From: an uncultured Bacteroidota bacterium
Lineage (GTDB): Bacteria > Bacteroidota > Bacteroidia > Chitinophagales > Chitinophagaceae
Reading direction: 5' to 3'
DNA: 14,092 nt
Assembly: GCA_903929655.1 (NCBI GenBank)
Contig: CAIYVS010000608.1
Location: forward strand, 1 to 14,092
Part shown: piece after piece, positions 6,059 to 14,092 of the stretch
Numbering within the stretch: the first letter of the stretch is position 1
Layout: each line of letters opens with the position of its first letter
Made by a program: the position numbers and the translations under genes
Notes under the pieces: model-generated
Databases searched by the model: none
What the model was told of the DNA's origin: nothing
What the model saw: the letters and a program-made list of their open reading frames with translations, nothing else

Positions 6059-9000
6059 TTATTGGATTGAGGAAGTTTCCTTGCTTTCAGTTTTTTTCTT
6101 TTTAAATAAATTATTAAAATGATTATAATCCAGACTTACAATAAAATTTAACCCGGTTTGTGTTACGTAACCTTGCAATACACCCTCATTATAATTTTTC
6201 CGGTATGCCCGCATAGTATAGCGGCCATCGGGCGATAATAAATAATCAGCTGCCAGGTTACTTGGTATTAAATTACTTTGACTATTGTTCGTGCTTGTTT
6301 GAGCTCCATCCAATTCAAAATCATTTCCTATCGTTAACTTTAAGCGATCATTCATCAGTCGCTTAGACGCTGCAACATTTAGGTCTGTCCTGCTTCTTAC
6401 CGACCCCGATGTATAATCATCAGTGGTAGCGAGATCAACAGATACGTCAACTCCTTTAATTAAATTACCAGTCAGTTGGTTTAGCTGCTGGCCAATAAAA
6501 CTGCTCACACTTTGTATCGCAGTTGTGCTAATACTTTGCCCTGCTCCGGAACTAAATGGATTTTCCGCTACAAAATGGCTCAATATCAATAAGGCAAAAA
6601 CCTGTTTATTTAATTCTGAGGTGTCTGCCCTAACCTGGTTTAATTTACCTTGCACAAGTTCTATCTGGTCGGCGGATAATGGATATACTTTATTATCGGG
6701 GAGCAGAATATTAAAACTGATTGTGGGTTTAAGTATTTTACCTTTTAAATACAATTCCACATTAAAGGGCAATCGTTCTTTATAGTAATTTAATTGCGAT
6801 TGATCTGCCACTTCGGCCTGTACAAGGTCAAAAGGAGGAACATCCGCTTCGTAAACAGCAGTAATATTTGCTTCCGCATTCAATGGATTCCCTGCAAAAA
6901 TAATGGTGCTGCCATCCTGTATATTGAACTTACGTTTGATAAAATTATAATTAAGCTGGTAAGACCCTTCATGAAGCTCATAGTTGCCGGTAAGCAATAC
7001 ATCGCCGTTGCTGCTTACCGAAGTATTTAATGAGGCATCTCCCCTTACCCGGATAAAATCACCGGAAGCTTCATCTATTATTACGCTGAACTCGGCATTT
7101 TTATCAATGCTTATATTTACATTTATCTCGGAGCCCGCTACAACATTTATCATGCTGGTATCTTTCCTGGGTTTTGAACCGGATATAAAAATCGGATGTT
7201 TTGTACTGTCATGCATATTCACAAACTGCACTATCCCCTCGTCACTTTCTATCTCAGAGTTTTTCTCAGGCATCACCACAGTAAGTTTTGTGCCTTTTAA
7301 AATTTGCAGGCTTCCATCGACACCGGGTTTGGCAAACGTACCCTTTACATGCAGGTCAGCACTTATAATAAGATCACCATAAAATAATTTATTATCCGAA
7401 AATGTAGAATGTACCAGCTTCCAGTTATTGGCCTTTAGCTGCATATTCATTTGTATTGCGGACAGGTTTTTTGTTATTATGTCGCCATCAATAACTGCTT
7501 TGTTTCCACCGCTGTCTACTATTTCAAAGTTACTTAATGATAGGCCGGTATTATTAAATACGATCTTATCGGAAGGCATTTTGAAGTGTGCATTTAATGC
7601 ACTTACGGTCATGCCTACATTATCCGTAGTAAGTTCCCCTGTAATACCTGGCTCAGAAATAGTGCCTTGTACATGTAATTTGCCTGAGATTTTACCTGAA
7701 CAATTTTTTACCTGGTTCATTGTAAATCCCTGTACACTTTTTACATTCAGTGATTTCAGTTCCAGGTCGCAATTGAAATTGTTTCCGTTTACTTCTTTTA
7801 AATAATAGTTTCCGCTAAGCGCCAGGTCATTACCATTCCCTTCTATACTAATTTTATTTTCAAAAGCATTGCCATCTGTAGTGCTCGTTTCTAAATTAAA
7901 ATTACCCAAGGTATCACCCAATACAAACAGATCTTGTATGCTTATTTTACCATTTAATTGGAGTGCAGGTGTCCATTTATCTATTTTAACATTTCCACTC
8001 AATATTCCACCGGCAAGCATCGTATCGCGGCTTATTACCTGTGTAATATTTGCGATGGAAAAATTACTGATTTCTATATTCATAGCTGCATCTGCCCTTG
8101 GCGCATCACTATTGATCTTAATAGATCCTGTACTATTGCTTACCTGGAAATCCTGTGCAAAAAAACCTGTATTGGTAAATACGATTTTATTCTGTTCAGA
8201 TACATTCCATACCTGGTAGTTTAATTTAAGGCCGGGGAATAAATGCAAAACCTGCTCGGCGCTATCACGACTCAGGCTTGCGGCTAAGGCGAATTGTTCT
8301 TTTTTTACAGAATCCGCTATGCTGATGTTCACACTTATTGCCTTTTCATTTAAGTTTCCGCTAATATTAGTCTGCCATAGTTGCAATTTACTTTCAGCTA
8401 TCCTGTCTAAGCTGATCTTATAAGTGAATGCAGAATCTGTTCCGTTCACCTGCACTACCCCATTATCCAACATGCTGCTTCCGTATTGTATATTAGGTAT
8501 GTCTGCATGAAGAGCTAATAAACGAGGGCTTAAATGGCCATCAATCTTTATAGTCTTCAGAGAAACTAATGATGGCAGGAGTGTATGAAGTATCGGCTTA
8601 TCATCTATTTCAGCCTTGAAAGTGAGATCATAATCTGCGGGGATGGTAGTAGTGTCCGTTTTGTTTTTGTCAGCCAGGAATGCTTGTTTTGTTGAGTCCT
8701 TATTGAATTGATAATGCCTCTTCAGGTGATCTTGTATAATATTTCCTATTTTACTTAAAGGTGTTTTACCGCTAATCGTGAAATGTAAAGCATCTAATTC
8801 TCCTACTATATTTTGCCCGCTATCCGCTTCAGATTTAGAAACAATGTACAAGCTATCTGTTGAATATCTTTTGCCTTCTGATATAATTTCCGGATGCCTG
8901 CAGATTATTAAACCATTAGGATAATCGGGGTCCAGCACGGGGATATCAGCATGTATCAAGCCTTTGATATTAAGCCCTGATTTAGATAATTTTAAAGTTT

Positions 9001-11092
9001 GCATGTCCATATTATCAATATTCAAATCCGCTTTTACCGCAGCGAATTTATTTGTAAAGTCTAAATTACCATCAAGCTGAAGATGCGCATTCGTATCATT
9101 AGACTCCAGTTTTATTGCTCCTATATGCGCTGCAATTTTCCCGTCAAACTTGATAAGATTATAATTATAGCCCTTAAATTTCGCCTCTCTTATACTTCCG
9201 TTAAAAACCGAGTTCATCGTCTTAATATCAAAACCCATACCTTTTGCATAAATATCGGTAGTAACAATTCCAATAAGGGAATCCTTTCTCAAAATATGCC
9301 CCAGGTTCAAGCCCTTACTTGTCACTTTCATATCGTAACGTTCCGCCCCTTTGCTTTTAGAAATATCAAGCTTGCCTTTTAATGCCAGGGCGCCATCACT
9401 GCTTGTTAAACTCAGGTCGGGGCTATAACTCAATTTTGTTCCCTTTATATTACCAGATACACTAAAATTATCGGGTATTCTTAGCATTGCTATTATAGAG
9501 TCTGTAAGGAATGTATTGACATCCCTTGATGAAGAGCTGAGTTTGGCAAGATGCAGGTCATAAGCAATCAGGTTCGCATCAGGCAGTCCGTTTAATTTTC
9601 CGTTCAAAAGCAATTCGGTATTATTAAGCCCTGAAAAATAAAAGTGCTTAATATCCAGCGCATTTACAAAACCACTCACATCGGCTTCCAGCTTCACTGC
9701 TTTATTTCCATTTTCCTTAAATATTTTTTCTTGCTCTAGTTGCGGAGCAAAAAACAGGATATCTTTTATGTCAACAATACTTTTAACAAGATTAATTTTC
9801 AGCTGTACGAATTGCGGGTGTTTTTTCAGAATGTCCATCGATGCATACCTTATTTCAGCAAAATTTTGTAATAAAGTGCCCTGGGTCTGAAAATATAAAT
9901 GGTGCAGGTAAGCGCCATGGGCATAATAAGCAAAATCAGTACGTAACTCCTTCAATTCAAAACCACATTGCTCCTGCATGGCTACATGCTGAATGCTCCC
10001 CTGTATTGTATCCGAACTATATGAAAGACCTTTCCCTTTAAAATCCAACTGCCTGATATCAAGATGTGAGTAATCCATCCCGGATGCAATATGGGGTATG
10101 TTCTCATTGTCCATTTTAAAAAATATCTGCTTCAGGTTCAGGTCTCCTGCCAGCACCCTCCAACCCTTTGTTGTATCAATTTTCACAATCGTATCAATTA
10201 CAGGGGGCCTCCTGCGTTGTGCATTAAACACTAAAGAAGCTTTGGTATTTTCAAGAGAGCACTTTTTTATATCAACAAAGCTGTTTAAGAGGTCAAAACG
10301 GTTCAACTGCAATTGCAGATTTTCAAGGTTCAGAGCAAATGCCATATTGCTTGTATGATCGTCAAATTGAAATCCCACATGCTTAATAACTACATTATCC
10401 GCTATCAGGTTCAATCTTGCTTTTGCAGTATCAGGTTTTTTTGCGACCAGTGATGTATCAATACTCAAATTCGACAGCAAGCCATCCAGTTCCAGCTTTT
10501 TCACATGAAAAGTCATTCCCTTCAGGTCTATATCCTTTATTCTCGTATCCAGGTGGTTTAGGTCAGCGAAAAAATTTAAACCTCCTGCATTATCTGCATA
10601 AAGCAAATGAATATCGTTGAGGATGATATTATTTACATTAAATATAAAGCCCGAAGACGAAGTATCCTTTGGTTTTGGAGAAGCTTTTTTCGCTCCTGCA
10701 AAGGCACTTATTATATAATCATAATTAAATGTAGTATCCTGCGCATTACGGTATATATATGCATGAACCCCTTCCAGCAATATCTCATCAACATCAACAT
10801 GCTTCCGTATCAGGTTCAGCATATTAATATCTACTCTCAGTTTAACTACCGACAGAAGCGTATCATTTAGCTGGTCTTTAAAGAGTACATTTTCCAGTAC
10901 AACATACTTCGGCAGCCCATAGCCCAAGCTCCCTATATGCACCTCTGTTTTCAATTTATTTCTAAGGAAAGCCTCTGCTTTACTACGCACAAAATTTTTG
11001 CCCGATGGCATGTTCAGCCACACCACCGCAAGCAGGAGCAATACGAGCACTCCTCCCAATATGTATGAAAATATTTTAAAAAACTTTCGCAT
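6059..11092 (-). CDS. tamB: TamB-domain translocation and assembly module protein
   Basis: A 1677-aa AsmA/TamB-superfamily protein. An uncleaved N-terminal membrane anchor (about residues 8-27) follows MRKFFKIFSY, holding it in the inner membrane while the long beta-rich body spans the periplasm. The start of the body (KAEAFLRNKLKTEVHIGSL) and long beta-repeat stretches are AsmA/TamB-like. The C-terminal TamB domain (formerly DUF490) covers about 1160-1660 and contains LTGNYELHEGSYQLNYNF and FAGNPLNAEANITAVYEA, hallmarks of Bacteroidota TamB. The tail (KKKKTESKETSSIQ) is charged. Such proteins form hydrophobic grooves implicated in moving phospholipids or assisting outer-membrane protein assembly with a TamA-type partner, here tamL 16 bp downstream. 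The start at 11092 is fixed by the membrane anchor. It is intact, with no sign of frameshift. Confidence 0.93.
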   Translation of the reverse strand: MRKFFKIFSYILGGVLVLLLLAVVWLNMPSGKNFVRSKAEAFLRNKLKTEVHIGSLGYGLPKYVVLENVLFKDQLNDTLLSVVKLRVDINMLNLIRKHVDVDEILLEGVHAYIYRNAQDTTFNYDYIISAFAGAKKASPKPKDTSSSGFIFNVNNIILNDIHLLYADNAGGLNFFADLNHLDTRIKDIDLKGMTFHVKKLELDGLLSNLSIDTSLVAKKPDTAKARLNLIADNVVIKHVGFQFDDHTSNMAFALNLENLQLQLNRFDLLNSFVDIKKCSLENTKASLVFNAQRRRPPVIDTIVKIDTTKGWRVLAGDLNLKQIFFKMDNENIPHIASGMDYSHLDIRQLDFKGKGLSYSSDTIQGSIQHVAMQEQCGFELKELRTDFAYYAHGAYLHHLYFQTQGTLLQNFAEIRYASMDILKKHPQFVQLKINLVKSIVDIKDILFFAPQLEQEKIFKENGNKAVKLEADVSGFVNALDIKHFYFSGLNNTELLLNGKLNGLPDANLIAYDLHLAKLSSSSRDVNTFLTDSIIAMLRIPDNFSVSGNIKGTKLSYSPDLSLTSSDGALALKGKLDISKSKGAERYDMKVTSKGLNLGHILRKDSLIGIVTTDIYAKGMGFDIKTMNSVFNGSIREAKFKGYNYNLIKFDGKIAAHIGAIKLESNDTNAHLQLDGNLDFTNKFAAVKADLNIDNMDMQTLKLSKSGLNIKGLIHADIPVLDPDYPNGLIICRHPEIISEGKRYSTDSLYIVSKSEADSGQNIVGELDALHFTISGKTPLSKIGNIIQDHLKRHYQFNKDSTKQAFLADKNKTDTTTIPADYDLTFKAEIDDKPILHTLLPSLVSLKTIKIDGHLSPRLLALHADIPNIQYGSSMLDNGVVQVNGTDSAFTYKISLDRIAESKLQLWQTNISGNLNEKAISVNISIADSVKKEQFALAASLSRDSAEQVLHLFPGLKLNYQVWNVSEQNKIVFTNTGFFAQDFQVSNSTGSIKINSDAPRADAAMNIEISNFSIANITQVISRDTMLAGGILSGNVKIDKWTPALQLNGKISIQDLFVLGDTLGNFNLETSTTDGNAFENKISIEGNGNDLALSGNYYLKEVNGNNFNCDLELKSLNVKSVQGFTMNQVKNCSGKISGKLHVQGTISEPGITGELTTDNVGMTVSALNAHFKMPSDKIVFNNTGLSLSNFEIVDSGGNKAVIDGDIITKNLSAIQMNMQLKANNWKLVHSTFSDNKLFYGDLIISADLHVKGTFAKPGVDGSLQILKGTKLTVVMPEKNSEIESDEGIVQFVNMHDSTKHPIFISGSKPRKDTSMINVVAGSEINVNISIDKNAEFSVIIDEASGDFIRVRGDASLNTSVSSNGDVLLTGNYELHEGSYQLNYNFIKRKFNIQDGSTIIFAGNPLNAEANITAVYEADVPPFDLVQAEVADQSQLNYYKERLPFNVELYLKGKILKPTISFNILLPDNKVYPLSADQIELVQGKLNQVRADTSELNKQVFALLILSHFVAENPFSSGAGQSISTTAIQSVSSFIGQQLNQLTGNLIKGVDVSVDLATTDDYTSGSVRSRTDLNVAASKRLMNDRLKLTIGNDFELDGAQTSTNNSQSNLIPSNLAADYLLSPDGRYTMRAYRKNYNEGVLQGYVTQTGLNFIVSLDYNHFNNLFKKKKTESKETSSIQ

Positions 11093-11110
11093 TCTTAAAT
11101 GAAATCAAAC

Positions 11111-11132
11111 ACTGCACACCATCTGATGCAGT
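11111..11132. other. Small inverted repeat between the YihY-family gene and tamB
   Basis: ACTGCA (11111-11116) pairs with TGCAGT (11127-11132) around a 10-base loop, in the 57-bp gap upstream of tamB. On the minus strand it is followed by T-rich but interrupted sequence (GTTTGATTTC), so it could be a weak terminator for the YihY-family gene or a site controlling tamB. The stem is short and chance cannot be excluded. Confidence 0.25.
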
Positions 11133-11149
11133 AAATAATAAATACTACC

Positions 11150-12079
11150 CTAATTCTCACTGCCGGACGAATTAGGTAATTCTTTAGCCTCTTTCTTAAT
11201 AATAAAAACAGCATTTCTGTAGGGCTCAATCCCACCTCCTTTTTTCAAAGCATATTCTTTAGTAAACTCTGCTCCAAAATACAATATCACAGCAGAATAA
11301 TACACCCACGATAATATAATAATGAACGATGCCGCAGTTCCGTATATGACACCCAGGTTTGAATTACCCAGGTAGTAGCCGATCAAAAATTTTCCTATTA
11401 TAAACAAGCCGCCTGTAAAGCTGGCCCCTACAAAAGCATCTTTCCATTTTATTAAAGCATCCGGAAGCACTTTATAGATAACAGCAAACAAAGCTGAGAT
11501 CAGCACATACAATAAAACGGCACTAAATACCTTAAAAACAATAAGAGAGGCCCCGCTATAGAACATGAGTAACCTGGCCGTAAGCATGTCAACCACAGTA
11601 TTTACCAACAGGGATACTATCAATAAAAAACCTAAACCTATAACCAGCGAAAAAGAAAGAAAGCGGTTTCTTATATATTCCACCCAGCCTCTTTTAGGCT
11701 TGGGTTTTATAGAGAATATATAATTAATGGAATCCTGTATTTCTGCAAACACCCCGCTTGCCCCCACTATCAATACAATACTGCCGATTATGGTGTATTT
11801 CGATGCCGTATTTTGCGCCTGCATGTTTTGTATTATCTTCAATATCTGCTGCGCGCCCTGCTCTCCTATCAGGCTGCTCATTTGGTAGTATATTTTTAAA
11901 GTAATTGCTTGCCTTTCAAAAAAAAGGCCTGCCAGCGAAATAATAACAAGCAAAAACGGCCCTATAGCAAACACCGTGTAGAAAGCAAGAGATGCACACA
12001 GCTTTATTGCATTGTCAGAAATGAACTCTGACGCAGCATTTTTCAATATTTTAAAATATTCAAGAGACTTTAACATCAT
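11150..12079 (-). CDS. YihY/BrkB-family integral membrane protein
   Basis: A 309-aa member of the YihY/UPF0761 (formerly BrkB) family of inner-membrane proteins. The protein begins with a cytoplasmic N-terminus and the family segment ASLAFYTVFAIGPFLLVII. About six membrane helices can be placed near residues 28-55, 94-116, 137-165, 178-205, 215-237 and 240-270. The C-terminal family signature YGTAASFIIILSWVYYSAV is intact, followed by FGAEFTKEYA and a charged cytoplasmic tail. The biochemical role is not settled: the old ribonuclease BN label was an error, and transport or envelope roles have been suggested. Two adjacent ATG codons (12077-12079 and 12074-12076) could each start it. It is in line with tamB, whose start is 57 bp downstream, so a shared envelope transcript is possible. 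Confidence 0.9.
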   Translation of the reverse strand: MMLKSLEYFKILKNAASEFISDNAIKLCASLAFYTVFAIGPFLLVIISLAGLFFERQAITLKIYYQMSSLIGEQGAQQILKIIQNMQAQNTASKYTIIGSIVLIVGASGVFAEIQDSINYIFSIKPKPKRGWVEYIRNRFLSFSLVIGLGFLLIVSLLVNTVVDMLTARLLMFYSGASLIVFKVFSAVLLYVLISALFAVIYKVLPDALIKWKDAFVGASFTGGLFIIGKFLIGYYLGNSNLGVIYGTAASFIIILSWVYYSAVILYFGAEFTKEYALKKGGGIEPYRNAVFIIKKEAKELPNSSGSEN

Positions 12080-12199
12080 ACAAATAGGCTTGAAATATTA
12101 AATTTGCAGGAGTGTAAATCCCTCTCTGTTTATACCTTAATATCATTACACAGGCAAATTTTGTTCCAACCCCCCATTTCTTTAGCTGATTATATTTTT
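12080..12199. other. Gap upstream of the YihY-family gene
   Basis: No gene is supported here. A plus-strand TAAATTTG (12099-12106) looks like a Bacteroidota -7 element but has no partner at the right distance. A minus-strand promoter for the YihY-family gene should lie in this gap, but I could not identify one. Confidence 0.3.
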
Positions 12200-12337
12200 T
12201 TATATACACGTCAGTCCACTTTCATCCTGACAAAGATGCGCAATTGCTTCATATATCCCCTTACAATACTTATCCGGATATTTACATAATTCACAGCTTT
12301 TCTTACCCACATCATAAATATTTTCTAAATAATTCAT
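12200..12337 (-). CDS. Possible small Cys-rich protein (45 aa), unknown
   Basis: From ATG 12337 the frame reads MNYLENIYDVGKKSCELC and continues with KYPDKYCKGIYEAIAHLCQ to a C-terminal LTCI. That gives five cysteines in 45 residues, including CELC and a Cys seven residues on. Spaced Cys residues could bind a metal or form disulfides, but I recognise no family. The frame is open upstream to ATG 12361 and to 12433, the last overlapping the end of the TPR gene. I prefer 12337 because the upstream part overlaps another gene or looks untypical, and AAGAG lies a few bases before it. Codon use looks protein-like, and it is codirectional with its neighbours. It could still be a chance frame. Confidence 0.35.
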   Translation of the reverse strand: MNYLENIYDVGKKSCELCKYPDKYCKGIYEAIAHLCQDESGLTCI

Positions 12338-12398
12338 ATTATCTCTTATGATCCTTGCCATTAAACGCTTGACACTTCCTGTTGAGATTACCGGAAAC

Positions 12399-14092
12399 CT
12401 AAAATTTGAAAGAAGGATTACGCTCCCTCGCAATTAATTCATACTTCCGTGCAGAATCCATATACCCCTTAAAATAATACGCACTGGCCATATTCTCGTA
12501 CGAAGAATTATAAGAAGGGTCCATAACAATAGCATCTCTCCATGCAAGAATGGATGAATCAAATTTCTCCATATTAAAATAACACAAACCCATATTACAA
12601 CAAGCCTCCGCATTGTCCGGGTCTATAGCAATAATCTTTTTGCATAAAGAAATGGCACCTTGATAATTGCCTTTAGCATAAAACAATCCGGCATAACTAT
12701 TTAAAGCAAGTACATTATCCGGTGCCAGGCGCAGGGCATATTTATCATGCACTTCAGCCGAATCAAACTCCCCCAAATAGAAATAAGCCCTCCCCAACTG
12801 GGCATGGGCATTCATATTGTCAGGATAAACAGCTACAGCCCTGTCGAGATACCCAATAGCCTTGTAAAATATCTGTTTGCGTTGTTCCGGCTCATTCTCT
12901 TTATGCGCAACCGTAATAGCCAATTCAGCGCCCAGGTTAGATAATAACAAGCTGCTTTCAGGAGATTTCATCACATCTGCCGACAACAAAGTAATACTAT
13001 CATACCAATCACTATTCCTCTTCATCGTCAGGATGGCAAATATTATAAATACCGGAGCAAGCACTAAAAACGCTGTTTTGTTATTTATTGTTAGTGGCCT
13101 TTCACCATCATTTATAAACCACTTTTCTATAAGCAAACTCAGCAACAGGCAAAATCCCGCAGAACTGAAAAACACAAAACGCTCCGCCATAGCACCGCTG
13201 ATGAGAAAAAATGTATTGGAGAACAACGATATCGTAATCAGGAAAAATAAAATAGCAAACGCATAGGGGTCTCGGCCATTCTTAAACAAACGATAAAGGC
13301 CTGTGATAATTAAAAATGCATAAACCCCTGCGGCGATCAGCACCAAAGGATCACTGAAATGAAACAGAGGTATAGCATGATAAGAATAATCACAAACCAG
13401 CGGGTACGGCACCAGCAGCAGGCGCACATAATACCCCAAAATATAGAAGGCAGTAGCCAAACGCGAACCCAAACCTATTTGCGGACCCGAAAGAAAATTA
13501 TCCTGGAAATTGATTTCGGCATAATGATCCGCATGATGCGCTTTCAATACGCTGAAACGAATGAACAAAAATATAACAACACTCATCACAGCAGCCGCTG
13601 TAATAAATACACCACGCCTGTTTACCCTTCTGTAAAACAAAAAAACAAGTGCTACCACCCCCACAATGGTTACAGAAGTCTCTTTGGAAATGAGCGATAA
13701 AAAAAATGTTAGTACGCCTAATACCAGGTACCTTTTCTTATTAAGCTCATAATAATCCAGGAACAGGTTCATCGATAAGAATGCGAACAGGAAACAAAAT
13801 AGCTCATCCCTGCTCTTGATGTTGGCCACCACCTCTGTATGTATCGGGTGCAGTGCAAACAACAAACTTGCCAGGAAAGCAACGGTAGTCTTCTTATGCT
13901 CAAAAAGCTTATCAAAAAACCGGAAGAGCAAGGCTACGCAGATAGCAAACAGCAGCACATTGATCAGGTGGTCGTAAGCAGGCTTAAAACCCCAGATGCT
14001 CTTTTCAATGGCGAAACTTGCTATGGATAATGGCCTGTAAAAATCATTCACAGCCCCTGCATGATAAGATGATGTAAATATTTCAGGAATAG
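12399..14092 (-). CDS. GT-C/TMTC-like membrane protein with C-terminal TPRs (5'-truncated by window)
   Basis: The frame is open to the right window edge. Reading back from the GTG at 14051 gives a further 13 codons (IPEIFTSSYHAGA) with no stop, so the gene starts outside the window and GTG 14051 is an internal Val. About ten hydrophobic helices fill the first 350 visible residues, with the loop ALHPIHTEVVANIKSRDE, which resembles the TMTC/GT39-type membrane glycosyltransferases. Residues about 385-548 (counting from the GTG) are four to five tetratricopeptide repeats, for example NAHAQLGRAYFYLGEFDSAE. The N-terminal acidic catalytic motif expected for a GT-C enzyme would lie beyond the window, so activity cannot be judged. 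A role in glycosylating envelope proteins is inferred. It ends 61 bases before ATG 12337 of the possible small Cys-rich gene. Confidence 0.8.
   Translation of the reverse strand, partial: IPEIFTSSYHAGAVNDFYRPLSIASFAIEKSIWGFKPAYDHLINVLLFAICVALLFRFFDKLFEHKKTTVAFLASLLFALHPIHTEVVANIKSRDELFCFLFAFLSMNLFLDYYELNKKRYLVLGVLTFFLSLISKETSVTIVGVVALVFLFYRRVNRRGVFITAAAVMSVVIFLFIRFSVLKAHHADHYAEINFQDNFLSGPQIGLGSRLATAFYILGYYVRLLLVPYPLVCDYSYHAIPLFHFSDPLVLIAAGVYAFLIITGLYRLFKNGRDPYAFAILFFLITISLFSNTFFLISGAMAERFVFFSSAGFCLLLSLLIEKWFINDGERPLTINNKTAFLVLAPVFIIFAILTMKRNSDWYDSITLLSADVMKSPESSLLLSNLGAELAITVAHKENEPEQRKQIFYKAIGYLDRAVAVYPDNMNAHAQLGRAYFYLGEFDSAEVHDKYALRLAPDNVLALNSYAGLFYAKGNYQGAISLCKKIIAIDPDNAEACCNMGLCYFNMEKFDSSILAWRDAIVMDPSYNSSYENMASAYYFKGYMDSARKYELIARERNPSFKF

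Noticed and set aside
5693..8219. Several plus-strand open frames of 70-130 codons inside tamL and tamB
   Set aside because: They are antisense shadows of strongly supported genes, without family motifs of their own.
12104..12289. Plus-strand frame of 61 codons near TAAATTTG
   Set aside because: Composition is not protein-like, the promoter lacks a -33 partner at proper spacing, and it runs opposite to the better Cys-rich frame.
1..14092. CRISPR array, phage genes or a known defence system
   Set aside because: No regularly spaced repeats, and no nuclease, helicase, capsid or integrase genes were found.

Overview
The window looks like a chromosomal piece of a Bacteroidota bacterium, perhaps near Chitinophagaceae or Sphingobacteriia. 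This rests on gene content (a lipidated Omp85 barrel of the TamL type next to a very large TamB), low GC, weak or absent Shine-Dalgarno sequences and a near-consensus Bacteroidota promoter. Genus and species cannot be read from the sequence.

Layout, left to right. Bases 1-391 are an AT-rich leader with a candidate promoter. At 392-1069 (+) is an orphan NarL/LuxR-type response regulator. An 859-bp IS5-family element (1121-1979) follows, with 23-bp inverted repeats, a TAA target duplication and a transposase split into two frames. Bases 1983-2365 hold no gene but carry a tRNA-3'-end-like repeat and an intrinsic terminator pointing right. From 2366 to the right edge every convincing gene is on the minus strand. 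In transcription order from the right these are a GT-C/TMTC-like membrane protein with C-terminal TPRs (5' end outside the window), a possible 45-aa Cys-rich protein, a YihY/BrkB membrane protein, tamB (1677 aa), tamL (760 aa), a 149-aa four-helix membrane protein and a 270-aa DUF6544-like protein.

Functionally, tamB and tamL form the clear unit: an inner-membrane-anchored, periplasm-spanning TamB and an outer-membrane lipoprotein barrel TamL, 16 bp apart, forming the Bacteroidota translocation and assembly module of the envelope. The small membrane protein and DUF6544-like gene (13 bp apart) form a second two-gene unit. That pair lies between two imperfect 31-bp direct repeats (2270-2300 and 3733-3763, 24 of 31 identical, sharing CGGGACTACTAA), the second overlapping the tamL stop codon. 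This bracketed cassette is the most unusual structure here. I found no CRISPR array, phage module, toxin-antitoxin pair or defence system.
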